Source: CAZVWJ01 sp964631325
GTDB taxonomy: Bacteria > T1Sed10-126
Reading direction: 5' to 3'
DNA: 26,832 nt
NCBI GenBank assembly: GCA_964631325.1
Contig: CAZVWJ010000036.1
Coordinates: 1 to 26,832, forward strand
The translations under genes and the position numbers were made by a program. The notes under the pieces are model-generated. The model was not told the origin of the DNA, did no database searches, and saw nothing but the letters and a program-made list of their open reading frames with translations. Below are positions 1 through 7,381 of the stretch, piece after piece (the stretch's first letter is position 1; each line of letters begins with the position of its first letter).

Positions 1-150
1 TTCGCCTTTTCGCCGTTCTTTGCGTCTTTGCGCCTTTGCGTTAACTCTGCTGTTCCGGTCTCCGGTTTTTCGCCCTGTCGCCTCTTCGCCCTGTCGCCTC
101 TTCGCCTTTTCGCTGTTCTTTGCGCCTCTGCGTTACCACCGTTCTTTCGC
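1..150. repeat. Degenerate short-word repeat spacer
   Basis: The block is made of loosely repeated 6-12-base words such as TTCGCCTTTTCGCC, TTTGCGTCTTTGCG, GCGTTAACTCTGCTGTTCCG and CTGTCGCCTCTTCGCC. It has no constant repeat unit and no spacers, and no credible coding frame. The same words recur in six other spacers of this window. Read on the other strand it is of the 'AACGCAAAGACGCAAAGG' style. Confidence 0.8.
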
Positions 151-173
151 TCTATTATAAAATTCCTCCTAAT

Positions 174-216
174 TTTGTAAACCTTTAAGTTGTCAGACAA
201 CCTAAAGGTTTACAAA
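174..216. promoter_or_regulatory. 43-bp near-perfect palindrome, probable operator
   Basis: Two 21-base arms (TTTGTAAACCTTTAAGTTGTC and its complement) flank a single central A and differ at one pair. It lies 40 bases before the start of the HTH-MNT gene. It is AT-rich and has no following T-run, so it is not a terminator. The natural reading is an operator for the HTH domain of the next gene, giving autoregulation as in many antitoxins. TATTAT at 153-158 could be a -10 box just upstream, but I find no convincing -35. Confidence 0.6.
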
Positions 217-256
217 TCAGGGCAGGTACCTTAATCTTTTAGCGGAGGTTATAAAG

Positions 257-901
257 ATGAGTAATTCTTCTCAGGCGTCTGTTTCCCGGAATATGGGCCA
301 AAAAATTCAAATATTGCGTCGTGAGGAAGGACTCTCCCAGGCTGAACTGGCCTGCCGCTTGGAAGTCAGCCGGCAGGCAATCAGCAAAGTTGAGCGAGGT
401 GCCGGGCGGATAACAGTCGATCGGCTGTTCAGGATATTTGATGTTCTTGGTTACGAAGCAGAAATTACAGTCAGCCGGCGCTCAACTACTCTCCGTGCCG
501 GCTGGGGCCCAATTAGAGCAGAAGATCCCGGAAAGCGCCGAACTATTCGTCGGGCTCGCAAACTGGCCGAGCTATTGGCCGACCAACTCTACAAGGAATT
601 TGCTGTGGAGACGGTTTATATTTTCGGTTCCCTGGTGGAAGCCGGTGGCGAAATGTTTGGAACTGCTTCGGACATAGATCTGTTGGTTGAAGGCCTCCCC
701 GCGGAGGAATTATTTTCCGCCCGCACCTCGCTGGAGATGGAAGTATATGAGCCCTACCAGGAGGAGACTGATGAAACCGTCTCGTTTAGTTTTGACCTGG
801 TGCGGGCAGAAGATTTCTCGCAATCCGAGCAGATTCTCAATCAATCCGATTCTGCCTTGTTAATTCCTTCTGAGTCACCGGTGAATTCCGGTGCCGGCTG
901 A
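257..901 (+). CDS. HTH-MNT fusion antitoxin (nucleotidyltransferase)
   Basis: 214 aa. Residues about 12-72 form an XRE-type helix-turn-helix (SQAELACRLEVSRQAISKVE). Residues about 120-190 form a minimal nucleotidyltransferase: IFGS at 124-127 and the metal-binding pair in SDIDLLV, with a later FDLV carboxylate. The GS-to-DxD distance is longer than usual because of a GGEMFGTA insertion. MNT proteins of MntA/HepT modules neutralise the HepT toxin by AMPylation; here the same chain also carries a DNA-binding domain, so it probably represses its own promoter at the 174-216 palindrome. AGCGGAGG sits 7-8 bases before the ATG. The next gene overlaps by 11 bases, so the two are translationally coupled. 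Fold assignment is firm; enzymatic action on the partner is inferred from family knowledge. Confidence 0.85.
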   Translation: MSNSSQASVSRNMGQKIQILRREEGLSQAELACRLEVSRQAISKVERGAGRITVDRLFRIFDVLGYEAEITVSRRSTTLRAGWGPIRAEDPGKRRTIRRARKLAELLADQLYKEFAVETVYIFGSLVEAGGEMFGTASDIDLLVEGLPAEELFSARTSLEMEVYEPYQEETDETVSFSFDLVRAEDFSQSEQILNQSDSALLIPSESPVNSGAG

Positions 902-1370
902 ACGTAACCTGGAAAGTTTTATCCGGGAAAACCTCGAGAAAATCCAGCAGGATCGGCAAAAATTTGAGGAGATAATGGACGGGGTTAATCTGGATTCCGG
1001 CCCCGGGGAAGAAGATTGGTACAAAACGGAAGTGGTTGCCAAAAGGTTTTATGATTTTTACATGGGAACTGAAAGAATATTTAAACGTATTGCCCAGAAA
1101 ATAGACGGTGAAGTGTCCGAGGGGGCCGATTGGCACAAGGAGTTGTTGAAACAAATGGAGCAACCTGTAGCCGGCCGGGAAGCGGTGATCAGTCGGGAAT
1201 TGCGCAAGGAACTGATGGATTTTCTCGCTTTTCGCCATGTCTGGGTAAAGGCCTATGGAACAGAACTTAACTGGCCCAAAATGAAAAAACTTGCTCAAAA
1301 GTTTCCTGCCGTTTACTCCCAATCCCGCCGGGAAATCCTGAACTTTTTAGAGAATTATCTTTCTGCTTAA
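891..1370 (+). CDS. HepT-like toxin partner of HTH-MNT
   Basis: 159 aa, all-helical. The C-terminal half contains ELMDFLAFRHVWVKAYG, a variant of the HepT active-site motif in which Arg-His is followed by a Tyr, as in the 'FRHxxxxxYG' branch of HepT-like proteins. HepT proteins are HEPN-fold RNases held inactive by an MNT partner. The start is GTG at 891, in the overlap GTGCCGGCTGA with the upstream stop; there is no separate strong Shine-Dalgarno, which fits coupling by termination-reinitiation. It is longer than canonical HepT (about 110-140 aa), with an acidic N-terminal extension. Its toxin role is inferred from motif and pairing. Confidence 0.75.
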   Translation: MPAERNLESFIRENLEKIQQDRQKFEEIMDGVNLDSGPGEEDWYKTEVVAKRFYDFYMGTERIFKRIAQKIDGEVSEGADWHKELLKQMEQPVAGREAVISRELRKELMDFLAFRHVWVKAYGTELNWPKMKKLAQKFPAVYSQSRREILNFLENYLSA

Positions 1371-1471
1371 CGACACATACCGGGCCGGTTCCCGCGGAAA
1401 TAACCCTAAAGCAAAAAAGTAACAAAATTCCTCTCCACGCCAATTTGTCAGCTAATAGGTTCTGAACTTAC

Positions 1472-1530
1472 TTCATCACCTCATCACTTAATCACTTCAT
1501 CACGATTAATACTTTCCTTTGCGCCCCACA
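1472..1530. repeat. CATCAC-type word repeat
   Basis: Short tract of variants of TTCATCACCTCATCACTTAA running into ACGATTAATACTTTCC. The same words appear at about 6664-6690, 9250-9275 and 13860-13930. The rest of the 1371-1623 gap holds the promoter described next and otherwise nothing recognisable. Confidence 0.7.
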
Positions 1531-1546
1531 CTTATACTATTTTTTA

Positions 1547-1589
1547 TTGAGCTTACACTATAAATATCTTATATTACTAGTGGTATAAG
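1547..1589 (+). promoter_or_regulatory. Promoter with overlapping palindromic operator
   Basis: TTGAGC (1547-1552), a 17-base spacer and TATATT (1570-1575) form a good sigma-70-type promoter. A 22-base palindrome at 1568-1589 (CTTATATTACT / AGTGGTATAAG, two mismatched pairs) covers the -10 box. A ribbon-helix-helix antitoxin follows 34 bases later, so this is the expected place for autorepression by the antitoxin or toxin-antitoxin complex. Confidence 0.65.
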
Positions 1590-1623
1590 AATAATTTGAC
1601 TCTCTTCAAATCGGTGATCTCCA

Positions 1624-1851
1624 ATGGGAACAACGGTCCATTTTCAGGAGGAGGACCGGCGCCGGGCTGATTTCATAAAAGAACAGGGCGATTACTCCAG
1701 TCGCACCGAAGCTGTCCGGGCCGTCCTCAAGCAGTACGAAGAATGGCTGCGAAAACAACAGCTTCGGGAAAAATACAGCCAGCAACAGCCGCTTGCTGAA
1801 GAAGCCGAGACTGCTTCCGACGAAGCCTTTGAAAGTCTGGGCGACTACTGA
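1624..1851 (+). CDS. Ribbon-helix-helix antitoxin
   Basis: 75 aa. The N-terminus TTVHFQEED is the DNA-contacting strand, followed by two helices (RADFIKEQGDYSSRTEAVRAVL) typical of the ParD/CopG/MazE-like RHH antitoxins. The acidic, glutamine-rich C-terminus (SQQQPLAEEAETASDEAFE) is the usual disordered toxin-wrapping tail. Its stop codon overlaps the next start by one base (TGATG). GGTGAT precedes the start at normal spacing. It should bind the palindrome at 1568-1589 and neutralise the MazF-type protein that follows. Confidence 0.85.
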   Translation: MGTTVHFQEEDRRRADFIKEQGDYSSRTEAVRAVLKQYEEWLRKQQLREKYSQQQPLAEEAETASDEAFESLGDY

Positions 1852-2183
1852 TGGGCAAAGATTATCCGGCTCGGGGTGAGATCTGGTGGGTCGATCTGCC
1901 CGGTGGCAAAAGCCGCCCCTGTGTTATTGTTTCCCCGAATGAGCGCAACGTTGAGGAGCAAAATTACATCGTTGCCGCCTGTACCAGCCGCCGGCTTGAA
2001 AAAATATATCCCGACGAAGTGGATATTTCTGAGCTGGATATGCCCAAGCAGAGCAAAATTCAGGCTGATTTCCTGATGACAATCCGCCGCCAGCGACTGA
2101 AAGAAAAAATCACCGAACTCTGGCCGGATAACCACCTCCCTCAATTAAACGAGGCCCTCAAAACAGCCCTTGACCTCCATTGA
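1851..2183 (+). CDS. MazF/PemK-family mRNA interferase
   Basis: 110 aa, full length for the family. RGEIWWVDL (8-16) and RPCVIVSPN (22-30) form the first barrel strands with the conserved basic residue, and KQSKIQADFLMTIRRQRL carries the conserved Q(A/T)D and second catalytic region. MazF toxins are ribosome-independent endoribonucleases that cut single-stranded RNA at short sequences. Expression is coupled to the RHH antitoxin by the TGATG overlap. I use no mazF symbol because the antitoxin is RHH rather than the classical AbrB-type MazE. Confidence 0.9.
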   Translation: MGKDYPARGEIWWVDLPGGKSRPCVIVSPNERNVEEQNYIVAACTSRRLEKIYPDEVDISELDMPKQSKIQADFLMTIRRQRLKEKITELWPDNHLPQLNEALKTALDLH

Positions 2184-2448
2184 CTTTCTGAATTGAGGAA
2201 GTGGCGTCAGTGAAACCCAGGATGCACGGGGAAGCCCCCAACCACCCGGAAGATAATTTTAATCAGTAACCGGTCAGAGGAAGAATTAAGGGGAGAGGTT
2301 TTATAACCCTTTATTGGGAGCACAGGTTTTAACGCTTGTCGCTAAGCGCCCGACGCCCGATGTCCTGCACCCAGCCTCCCACGCCTTGGCCTACAATTAT
2401 GAAGAACTTTTCCCCTTGCCTGTAAAAGAGAAAGGGGGAATGTTTCAA
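2184..2448. other. Gene-free stretch with unexplained fragments
   Basis: No supported gene. A short frame from GTG at about 2210 reads VKPRMHGEAPNHPEDNFNQ and stops; it looks like the tail of a former gene, but I do not recognise it. Positions 2340-2395 hold the CGCCCGACGCCCGATGTC type of word repeat. Confidence 0.4.
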
Positions 2449-2658
2449 TTAATCCCCTGTATGAGTCTTCTCGGATAAATGTGATTCGACCATGAATTTT
2501 AGTCTGTAGAAAGCTATTTGTAGAAAAAGTCCTCCCCAGGAGATAAGAAAGAGGAACGCTAAGATAAAAAACGCGTAAATTCGGTGCACGAAGAGGGGAA
2601 GCCAGCTGGGTAGATTGTTTCTTTCCCTGTATTCCTCGAGTGAGGATTGAGCACTCAT
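2449..2658 (-). CDS. Small one/two-helix membrane protein
   Basis: 69 aa, unknown function. After a polar N-terminus (MSAQSSLEEYRERNNLP) residues about 20-52 are strongly hydrophobic (FVHRIYAFFILAFLFLISWG, then GLFLQIAFY), enough for one long or two short membrane helices, followed by a charged tail. AAAGGAGT lies 7 bases before the ATG. It was once 21 bases downstream of the 806-aa gene on the same strand; a mobile element has since been inserted between them, and the Shine-Dalgarno sequence lies inside the duplicated target site. The ribosome binding site and membrane profile support a real gene; no family is recognised. Confidence 0.6.
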   Translation of the reverse strand: MSAQSSLEEYRERNNLPSWLPLFVHRIYAFFILAFLFLISWGGLFLQIAFYRLKFMVESHLSEKTHTGD

Positions 2659-2674
2659 GAAATTTAACTCCTTT

Positions 2675-2924
2675 GTAACTGTTTAGCGTATCCCCTGAAT
2701 TTTTCATTTAGCAGCGAATCGGACTCCCTGTTGACGGATTTTTAGGTTTTCAAGGCTCAGGATGAGCCGTTTTTGAAAACCTAACCCTCAGAGCCCAGCA
2801 GTCAATCGGGGAGTTGCAGGATAAGTCTTATTCTACCCACTGATGACGCCCGATTGACTGCTGGGCGAGAATGAGTTCCACAGGGTGTGCGATTCGCATT
2901 TATCAGGGGGGCGCTAAACAATTA
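2675..2924. mobile_element. Structured MITE-like element, copy A
   Basis: About 250 bp. The ends are TAACTGTTTAGCG (2676-2688) and CGCTAAACAATTA (2912-2924), inverted with one mismatch. They are flanked by AACTCCTTT (2666-2674) and TACTCCTTT (2925-2933), an 8-of-9 target duplication. Inside are an 8-bp stem GCGAATCG/CGATTCGC (2714-2721 with 2890-2897), a 39-nt hairpin with AGGTTTTCA/TGAAAACCT arms and an apical GGCTC-AGGAT-GAGCC (2744-2782), and an 18-bp perfect stem GCCCAGCAGTCAATCGGG with its complement (2793-2810 with 2849-2866), set in a CTCA/TGAG closing stem. It encodes no protein, so transposition would need a transposase from elsewhere. It may be transcribed as a structured RNA. Confidence 0.8.
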
Positions 2925-2938
2925 TACTCCTTTTTTAG

Positions 2939-5359
2939 TTATATTCGTGCTTTCAGCCAGTTCAGTGCGCCTCCGTATTGCTCCCATGTAGGCCGCCAGT
3001 GTATGGCGTAGTGGAGACCCTCGGCCGCAGTGCCAGGTTCAACCCCGGGAAGCCGGGGTTCTTCTTCAACAGCGTTGAAGTTGCCCGGATTGATCAGTTG
3101 TTTTGCTACCCTCGGTAACTGTTCAATTGCTTTAAGCAAAGCTTTGTGTGCTTTTTCTTCCTTGTTTTTTCCATAAAAAGCAAGCGCCCGCCCATATAGA
3201 ATTCCGGGGGAAGTATCGTCAGGGTATCTGTCGCATATCTCCAGTGCCAGGTCAATTCTTTCGAGGTTTAAAGCAAATCCGACTACATCTTCCCGAACTC
3301 CCAGGTTGTCCTCTGGATTTAATTTCAGTAGCTCCCGGGCTATATTCAGGGTTTTCTCTGGCTTTTCAAAATCGTGTCCTTCCAGTTGCAGTTTGAGCTG
3401 GAGCAACAGCATAAAGGCGCGGTTATTTTGTTCGGACCACTCCATTTGGTAATCCTCCGGCGCGTAATCGGCCGGCAGTGCGTTTCGGCCCAGTTTAACC
3501 CCCCGGTTAACCAGGTCCCGGGCAGTTTCAGGGTATTCTCTTATTCTTAGTAGATAGACCAGGGCATCAATTAGGCCGAGGTCCGCCGGGTTTTGTTCAA
3601 TTTTTTCGATCAGCCGGTCAAATGTTCTGGAGTTATTTTCCTGTTCCAGCAATTTCTGGCGATATATCGTAAAGGATTGTTTGAACTTTAGCCGGTTGCC
3701 CCCGGCTATTTCCACCTCGATTGGGGATTCCTCCGGCAGGGGAATTGTGTTAACAAGCATGGATCTGGTAGTCAAAACTTCCCTCGCAAAGTCTACCGGT
3801 TCAAATTCACTGGCCAGGGTAAAAGCGGCGGGCCCCGGAGTAGCCAGGCAGGCGTGAAAAAATCGAGAACCGAAAGTAGCTCCTTTTAAAAAAGCCAGGG
3901 ACTGCTTCTCGGCCATTTCCACGAAATTTTGATCGTCCCAGTAGGAACTTGCCCGGGAAACTGTTTCTATTGCCGCTTCGTAATTTTCGTTTTTTAGTTG
4001 AAAACTCACTTGCACCAGGTTAGAGAAAAATTCCCCAATTTCACCTTCAAGTTCCAGTGCCGGTTGGGAAGTTTTGGGATTCCGCAGAAGATGCCGGTTG
4101 ATGCCCAGTAGAAAAGGGTAGAGGAGATATGGGGCGGATTCAATTTCTTTAAGATAGTGATTTAATTCCTGCTCGAGTTGCTGGTACCCTCCGGTTTCCA
4201 AAATGCTGTCAAATAGGTGGGAAAGACTATACCAATCGGGCTGGTTGTATTGTTCTCTTGGCGGCAAAATGGAGCTTAACAGATCGCGGATAGTTTCAAA
4301 TAGATCGCGTTCGTATAATTCATCCACCAGAATATCTGTCCGCTGAATATCTTCACGTTGGGCTAATCTTTTCAGTGCTTCGTTGTCGAGGGATTTGAGA
4401 ACTTTTCGGGCCAGGTGGTCGCTATCGAAGGACACGTTATTGACAGGCTGGTGGTGAATTGTTCCGGACTCCACTTCCTCCAGGCAGCAATATTTATATT
4501 TGGACCCGCTGCCGCAGGGGCAGGGATCGTTGCGACCGGCGTCTTCAAAATCTGTTTTCTGTAGTCCGACGTGTGAGTATTGTTTTGTCTCTAAGGGCGT
4601 GCGAAGCCCCCTGTGCGGTCGGGGAATATTTAACCACAAGGACTCCAGGTAGCCTCCACCGTATTTCTGGAACTGTTCTTTGTGCGGATACTCGTTTTTC
4701 TCCGGTAAATTTAGCCCTTTCACTTTGGGCAGACTTAAAAATTCTTCGTGACTGTCGGCTTCAAGTGCCCGCTGGATCAGCTCATCAAATTCGAGCGGTT
4801 CGCTTTCGGTTGCCTGCTCTTCGGAGACAAATTGACCTGCAACTATTTTTTGTTCTTCCCATTCTTCTACCGTGTAAACAAGCGGTTCCTCCGGGCCCCG
4901 GATATACTGATTAAGGTATCCGCCTTTGCGCTTGACGACCTCAGGTGTAAGATCGAACGGTCCTTCCGGATTAATTTCTTTCACTATTGCGTAAAATCGC
5001 CATCCGTCACCGTAATCAAAAAGATAGGTCAGCCGGTCCCCTTTCTTCGGTTCGAGTTCCTCTAAAGTCATTTTGTCGGCATTGTGAACTTCAGCGTCGT
5101 CTCTCGGAGTTAACGGCACTGGCGAGTTCCGTTTTTCCATTGTATCTTCATAGCTTTGTGTGCAGTAGTATTTCACCGGACTGTTCCAGTATTTTCCGTC
5201 TACGCCGAAAAACCACATGTGCATCGTGTCCTCGAGCCCAACGTCCGGCGTGAATGTTCGGGCCAGATCGCCCAGTGTGCTCTCGGCCCCGAGTTTAATA
5301 TCCCGCCAGATCCGTGTTGGATCTTCTTCCCATTTCATCCGAATCCGATACGTACTCAC
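2939..5359 (-). CDS. pRiA4b ORF-3-like protein with SEC-C motif and TPR-like tail
   Basis: 806 aa from GTG at 5359, chosen because GGAGGG lies 7 bases upstream; an earlier TTG/ATG in frame (5377/5374) has no ribosome site of its own. Residues 1-165 match the plasmid pRiA4b ORF-3-like fold (STYRIRMKWEEDPTRIWRDI, MHMWFFGVDGKYW, LTYLFDYGDGWRFYAIVKEI). Residues 275-292 are a SEC-C zinc motif (DPCPCGSGSKYKYCC; Cys 280, 282, 291, 292). The remaining 500 residues are helical and look like degenerate tetratricopeptide repeats, with pairs such as ALEICDRYPDDTSPGILYGRAL near the end. ORF-3-like proteins are frequent on mobile DNA; their activity is not established. It was formerly co-transcribed with the small membrane protein downstream. 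Confidence 0.75.
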   Translation of the reverse strand: MSTYRIRMKWEEDPTRIWRDIKLGAESTLGDLARTFTPDVGLEDTMHMWFFGVDGKYWNSPVKYYCTQSYEDTMEKRNSPVPLTPRDDAEVHNADKMTLEELEPKKGDRLTYLFDYGDGWRFYAIVKEINPEGPFDLTPEVVKRKGGYLNQYIRGPEEPLVYTVEEWEEQKIVAGQFVSEEQATESEPLEFDELIQRALEADSHEEFLSLPKVKGLNLPEKNEYPHKEQFQKYGGGYLESLWLNIPRPHRGLRTPLETKQYSHVGLQKTDFEDAGRNDPCPCGSGSKYKYCCLEEVESGTIHHQPVNNVSFDSDHLARKVLKSLDNEALKRLAQREDIQRTDILVDELYERDLFETIRDLLSSILPPREQYNQPDWYSLSHLFDSILETGGYQQLEQELNHYLKEIESAPYLLYPFLLGINRHLLRNPKTSQPALELEGEIGEFFSNLVQVSFQLKNENYEAAIETVSRASSYWDDQNFVEMAEKQSLAFLKGATFGSRFFHACLATPGPAAFTLASEFEPVDFAREVLTTRSMLVNTIPLPEESPIEVEIAGGNRLKFKQSFTIYRQKLLEQENNSRTFDRLIEKIEQNPADLGLIDALVYLLRIREYPETARDLVNRGVKLGRNALPADYAPEDYQMEWSEQNNRAFMLLLQLKLQLEGHDFEKPEKTLNIARELLKLNPEDNLGVREDVVGFALNLERIDLALEICDRYPDDTSPGILYGRALAFYGKNKEEKAHKALLKAIEQLPRVAKQLINPGNFNAVEEEPRLPGVEPGTAAEGLHYAIHWRPTWEQYGGALNWLKARI

Positions 5360-5611
5360 CAAAATTCCCTCCATCAACGTGAAGTTTTATTAAATGTTTT
5401 GAAATTTTTCAAAAATCGACGAGCCCCCACTGAAAATACCAGGAAACCACAAATTATATCAAATTCACTCCAGGTGGTTATGATAAAATACTGTGTACTC
5501 AAGAGGTGACCACCGCGAAAATATAATCTGGTCGTGGATTTGGAATGAGACATAGTTTTCATCCTTGACTGAATCTTACCCAAAAGGAGAGAAGGCTTTA
5601 CACCGTCTATA

Positions 5612-6481
5612 ATGGGCAATATCCTATTTGAGGAAATTCCGGATGAATTTAACGATAAACTGACGGAAATTCTCGAGTCAACCGGCAAACAGCCGTTCCC
5701 GGTGGACGAGATGACTGAGCTTTTATTTGACGCTGAGCCGATTGTGCGCAAGCAGACAGCCCGGATTATCTGGGAATATTCTTACAAGGATTTTATTGCC
5801 CCCCTGCTGGAAGTGGCAAATGAGGATCCCAAGCAGGAGGTTCGGACTCGGGCTCTGCTTACGTTTGGAAAATATATTTACGAGGGTGAAATGGAAGAGT
5901 ATGAACTGGGCGAGGAGGACCGGCTACCTTCCCAGTGGGAGGAGCCAAATAAGCTGACTCCTGAACAGTATGAACGGATTAAAAGCTTCCTGTTTGCCAC
6001 AATCAATAACACGGACCGCTCACTCAAAGAACGTCGCTCCGCCCTTGAAGCGCTCGCTTTCTCGACGGATGACCGGGTTGAAGAAGAAATCGAGAAGGCC
6101 TACGAGCGGGAAGAAACAGGCTGGGTGATGAGTGCTTTATTTGCTATGGGCCGTCAGAAATATTCGAAGTGGGAACCGTATGTGAAGGAATGTGTCCCGC
6201 ACGAGGACGAGGCTATTCTCCGGGAAGCAATCCGGGCGGCCGGTGAACTGAGGGTGGAGGAATTAAACGAAAAATTAATTGAACTTGCCCGGGAAAGAGA
6301 AGGGGATATCCGGGAGGAAGCCATTTTAGCCCTGGGTGAGATTGGCTCCCACGCCGCCAATGCTTTTGAATTCCTGGATAACTTAGCTCTCAACAGCACT
6401 GGTGAGCTCAAAGAAATCGCTGAGTCGGCTGTGAACCGCTGGACTGAAGTTAAACAAATGTATGGCTCTCCACAGAACTAG
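5612..6481 (+). CDS. HEAT-repeat protein
   Basis: 289 aa, acidic. It is made of tandem helical pairs of HEAT/PBS-lyase type: AEPIVRKQTARIIWEYSY, DPKQEVRTRALLTFGKYIY, DEAILREAIRAAGELRVEE, EGDIREEAILALGEIGSHA, each with the typical Asp/Arg and Ala-Leu-Gly pattern. Such proteins are protein-binding scaffolds; no catalytic residues are seen. AAAAGGAGAG lies about 20 bases before the ATG, farther than ideal, but no better start is in frame. It is divergent from the pRiA4b ORF-3-like gene, so the 250-base gap must hold promoters for both; none is clear. A functional link between this scaffold and the repeat-tailed neighbour is possible but unproven. Confidence 0.75.
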   Translation: MGNILFEEIPDEFNDKLTEILESTGKQPFPVDEMTELLFDAEPIVRKQTARIIWEYSYKDFIAPLLEVANEDPKQEVRTRALLTFGKYIYEGEMEEYELGEEDRLPSQWEEPNKLTPEQYERIKSFLFATINNTDRSLKERRSALEALAFSTDDRVEEEIEKAYEREETGWVMSALFAMGRQKYSKWEPYVKECVPHEDEAILREAIRAAGELRVEELNEKLIELAREREGDIREEAILALGEIGSHAANAFEFLDNLALNSTGELKEIAESAVNRWTEVKQMYGSPQN

Positions 6482-6496
6482 CAAGAATTTTTAGTT

Positions 6497-6910
6497 CCCT
6501 CTGCGCCTTTCCGCCTCTGCGTTAACTCCGCTGTTCCGGGTTTCGTGTTTCGTGTTCCGCGTTTAAAGCCAAGCGCCCCACGACCTGCGCCTTTTCGCCT
6601 CTGCGCTCTGTCGCCTCTCCGCCTCTTCGCTGTTCTTTCCGCCTTTTCGTTAATTTTTCTTTTAGCCTCATCACCTCATCACGATTAACGGTTTACTTTG
6701 CGCCTTTCCGCCTTTGCGTTAACTCCGCTGTCCCGGGTTCCGGGTTTCGCGTTCTGGGTTTTCGCACCTTCGCCTCTGCGCTCTGTCGCCTCTCCGCCTC
6801 TTCGCCGTTCTTTCCGCCTTTGCGTTAATCCCGCTGTTCCGGTTTTTCGCACCTTCGCCCCATCGCCTCTTCGCTCTTCAACGTTCTTCCCGCCTTTGCA
6901 AAAATTTCGC
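6497..6910. repeat. Degenerate short-word repeat spacer
   Basis: Long tract of the same words as at 1-150, with CTCATCACCTCATCACGATTAA and GTTCCGGGTTTCGTGTTTCG variants. The block 6721-6790 is nearly identical to 14314-14370, so larger chunks have been copied between spacers. From 6911 to 7140 the DNA becomes AT-rich and I see only a small hairpin. Confidence 0.8.
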
Positions 6911-7000
6911 CCGGCCGGTTCGTTGAAGGGGAGGTGTTGCGTAGGCGCTTTGAACCCATATTCCTCACTGTCCTACTCAAATTGATAATTTCGTTATATA

Positions 7001-7020
7001 TGGCTCACGAAATTGAGCCA
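7001..7020. other. Small hairpin
   Basis: TGGCTCA and TGAGCCA enclose CGAAAT, followed by GTATTTTTAC. It could be a weak terminator for plus-strand transcription, but it is more than 500 bases from the nearest upstream gene, so its role is unclear. Confidence 0.3.
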
Positions 7021-7140
7021 GTATTTTTACTTTCACTCTATAAAGTTAATAGTTGATAATACACTCTAAAAGGTGTACACTTTAAAAAAGATTTATGGAG
7101 CCCGAAATTGGTCATTAAAATTAATGCGATATATCTCAGT

Positions 7141-7323
7141 TGAATCGTCTGCCTTGTGAAGCGGATTTTTACATTTTCAAGGCTCAGGATGAGCCGGTTT
7201 TGAAAATGTAACCCTCAGAGCCCAGCAGTCAATCGGGGAGTTACAGAATCAAGCTTAAGGTCCCCCTGGTGATGCCCGATTGACTGCTGGGCGAAAATGA
7301 GATTTACAGGGCTGATGATTCAC
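7141..7323. mobile_element. Structured MITE-like element, copy B (diverged)
   Basis: It shares the core of copies A and C: the apical GGCTCAGGATGAGCC, the junction words CCCTCAGAG and AATGAG, and the same 18-bp GCCCAGCAGTCAATCGGG stem as copy A. The P2 stem reads ACATTTTCA/TGAAAATGT instead of AGGTTTTCA/TGAAAACCT, and the outer stem TGAATC/GATTCA instead of CGAATC/GATTCG, so pairing is kept by changes on both sides. The outer TGTTTAGCG ends seen in A and C are not recognisable and no target duplication is visible, so this is an older or trimmed copy. It ends about 60 bases before the ATPase gene. Confidence 0.75.
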
Positions 7324-7381
7324 ATTAACAGGGCTTAATTTCTAATTTCGTTACCTATACGCAGGTAAAGAGGTTGTTGAA

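Noticed and set aside
837..1322. 161-codon minus-strand frame
   Set aside because: Antisense to the HepT-like gene, with no ribosome site or family resemblance.
2342..2707. 121-codon minus-strand frame overlapping the small membrane protein
   Set aside because: Its start lies inside element copy A and it has no ribosome site; the 69-aa frame has a well-placed AAAGGAGT.
2744..2866. Hairpins of copy A as transcription terminators
   Set aside because: No T-run follows the stems on either strand, and the same multi-stem unit recurs with inverted ends and target duplications.
2675..2924. Element as a HEARO/omega-type RNA of IscB or TnpB
   Set aside because: No IscB, IsrB or TnpB gene is nearby and the element has inverted ends with 9-bp duplications, unlike IS200/IS605-type units. 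It was not excluded by an actual search.
2684..2924. tRNA or other standard RNA genes in the structured regions
   Set aside because: No cloverleaf, no TTCRANNC box or CCA end, and no rRNA-like blocks seen anywhere in the window.
5608..5613. TATAAT overlapping the start of the HEAT-repeat gene, as a promoter
   Set aside because: No -35 at 16-18 bases, and transcription would begin inside the coding region.
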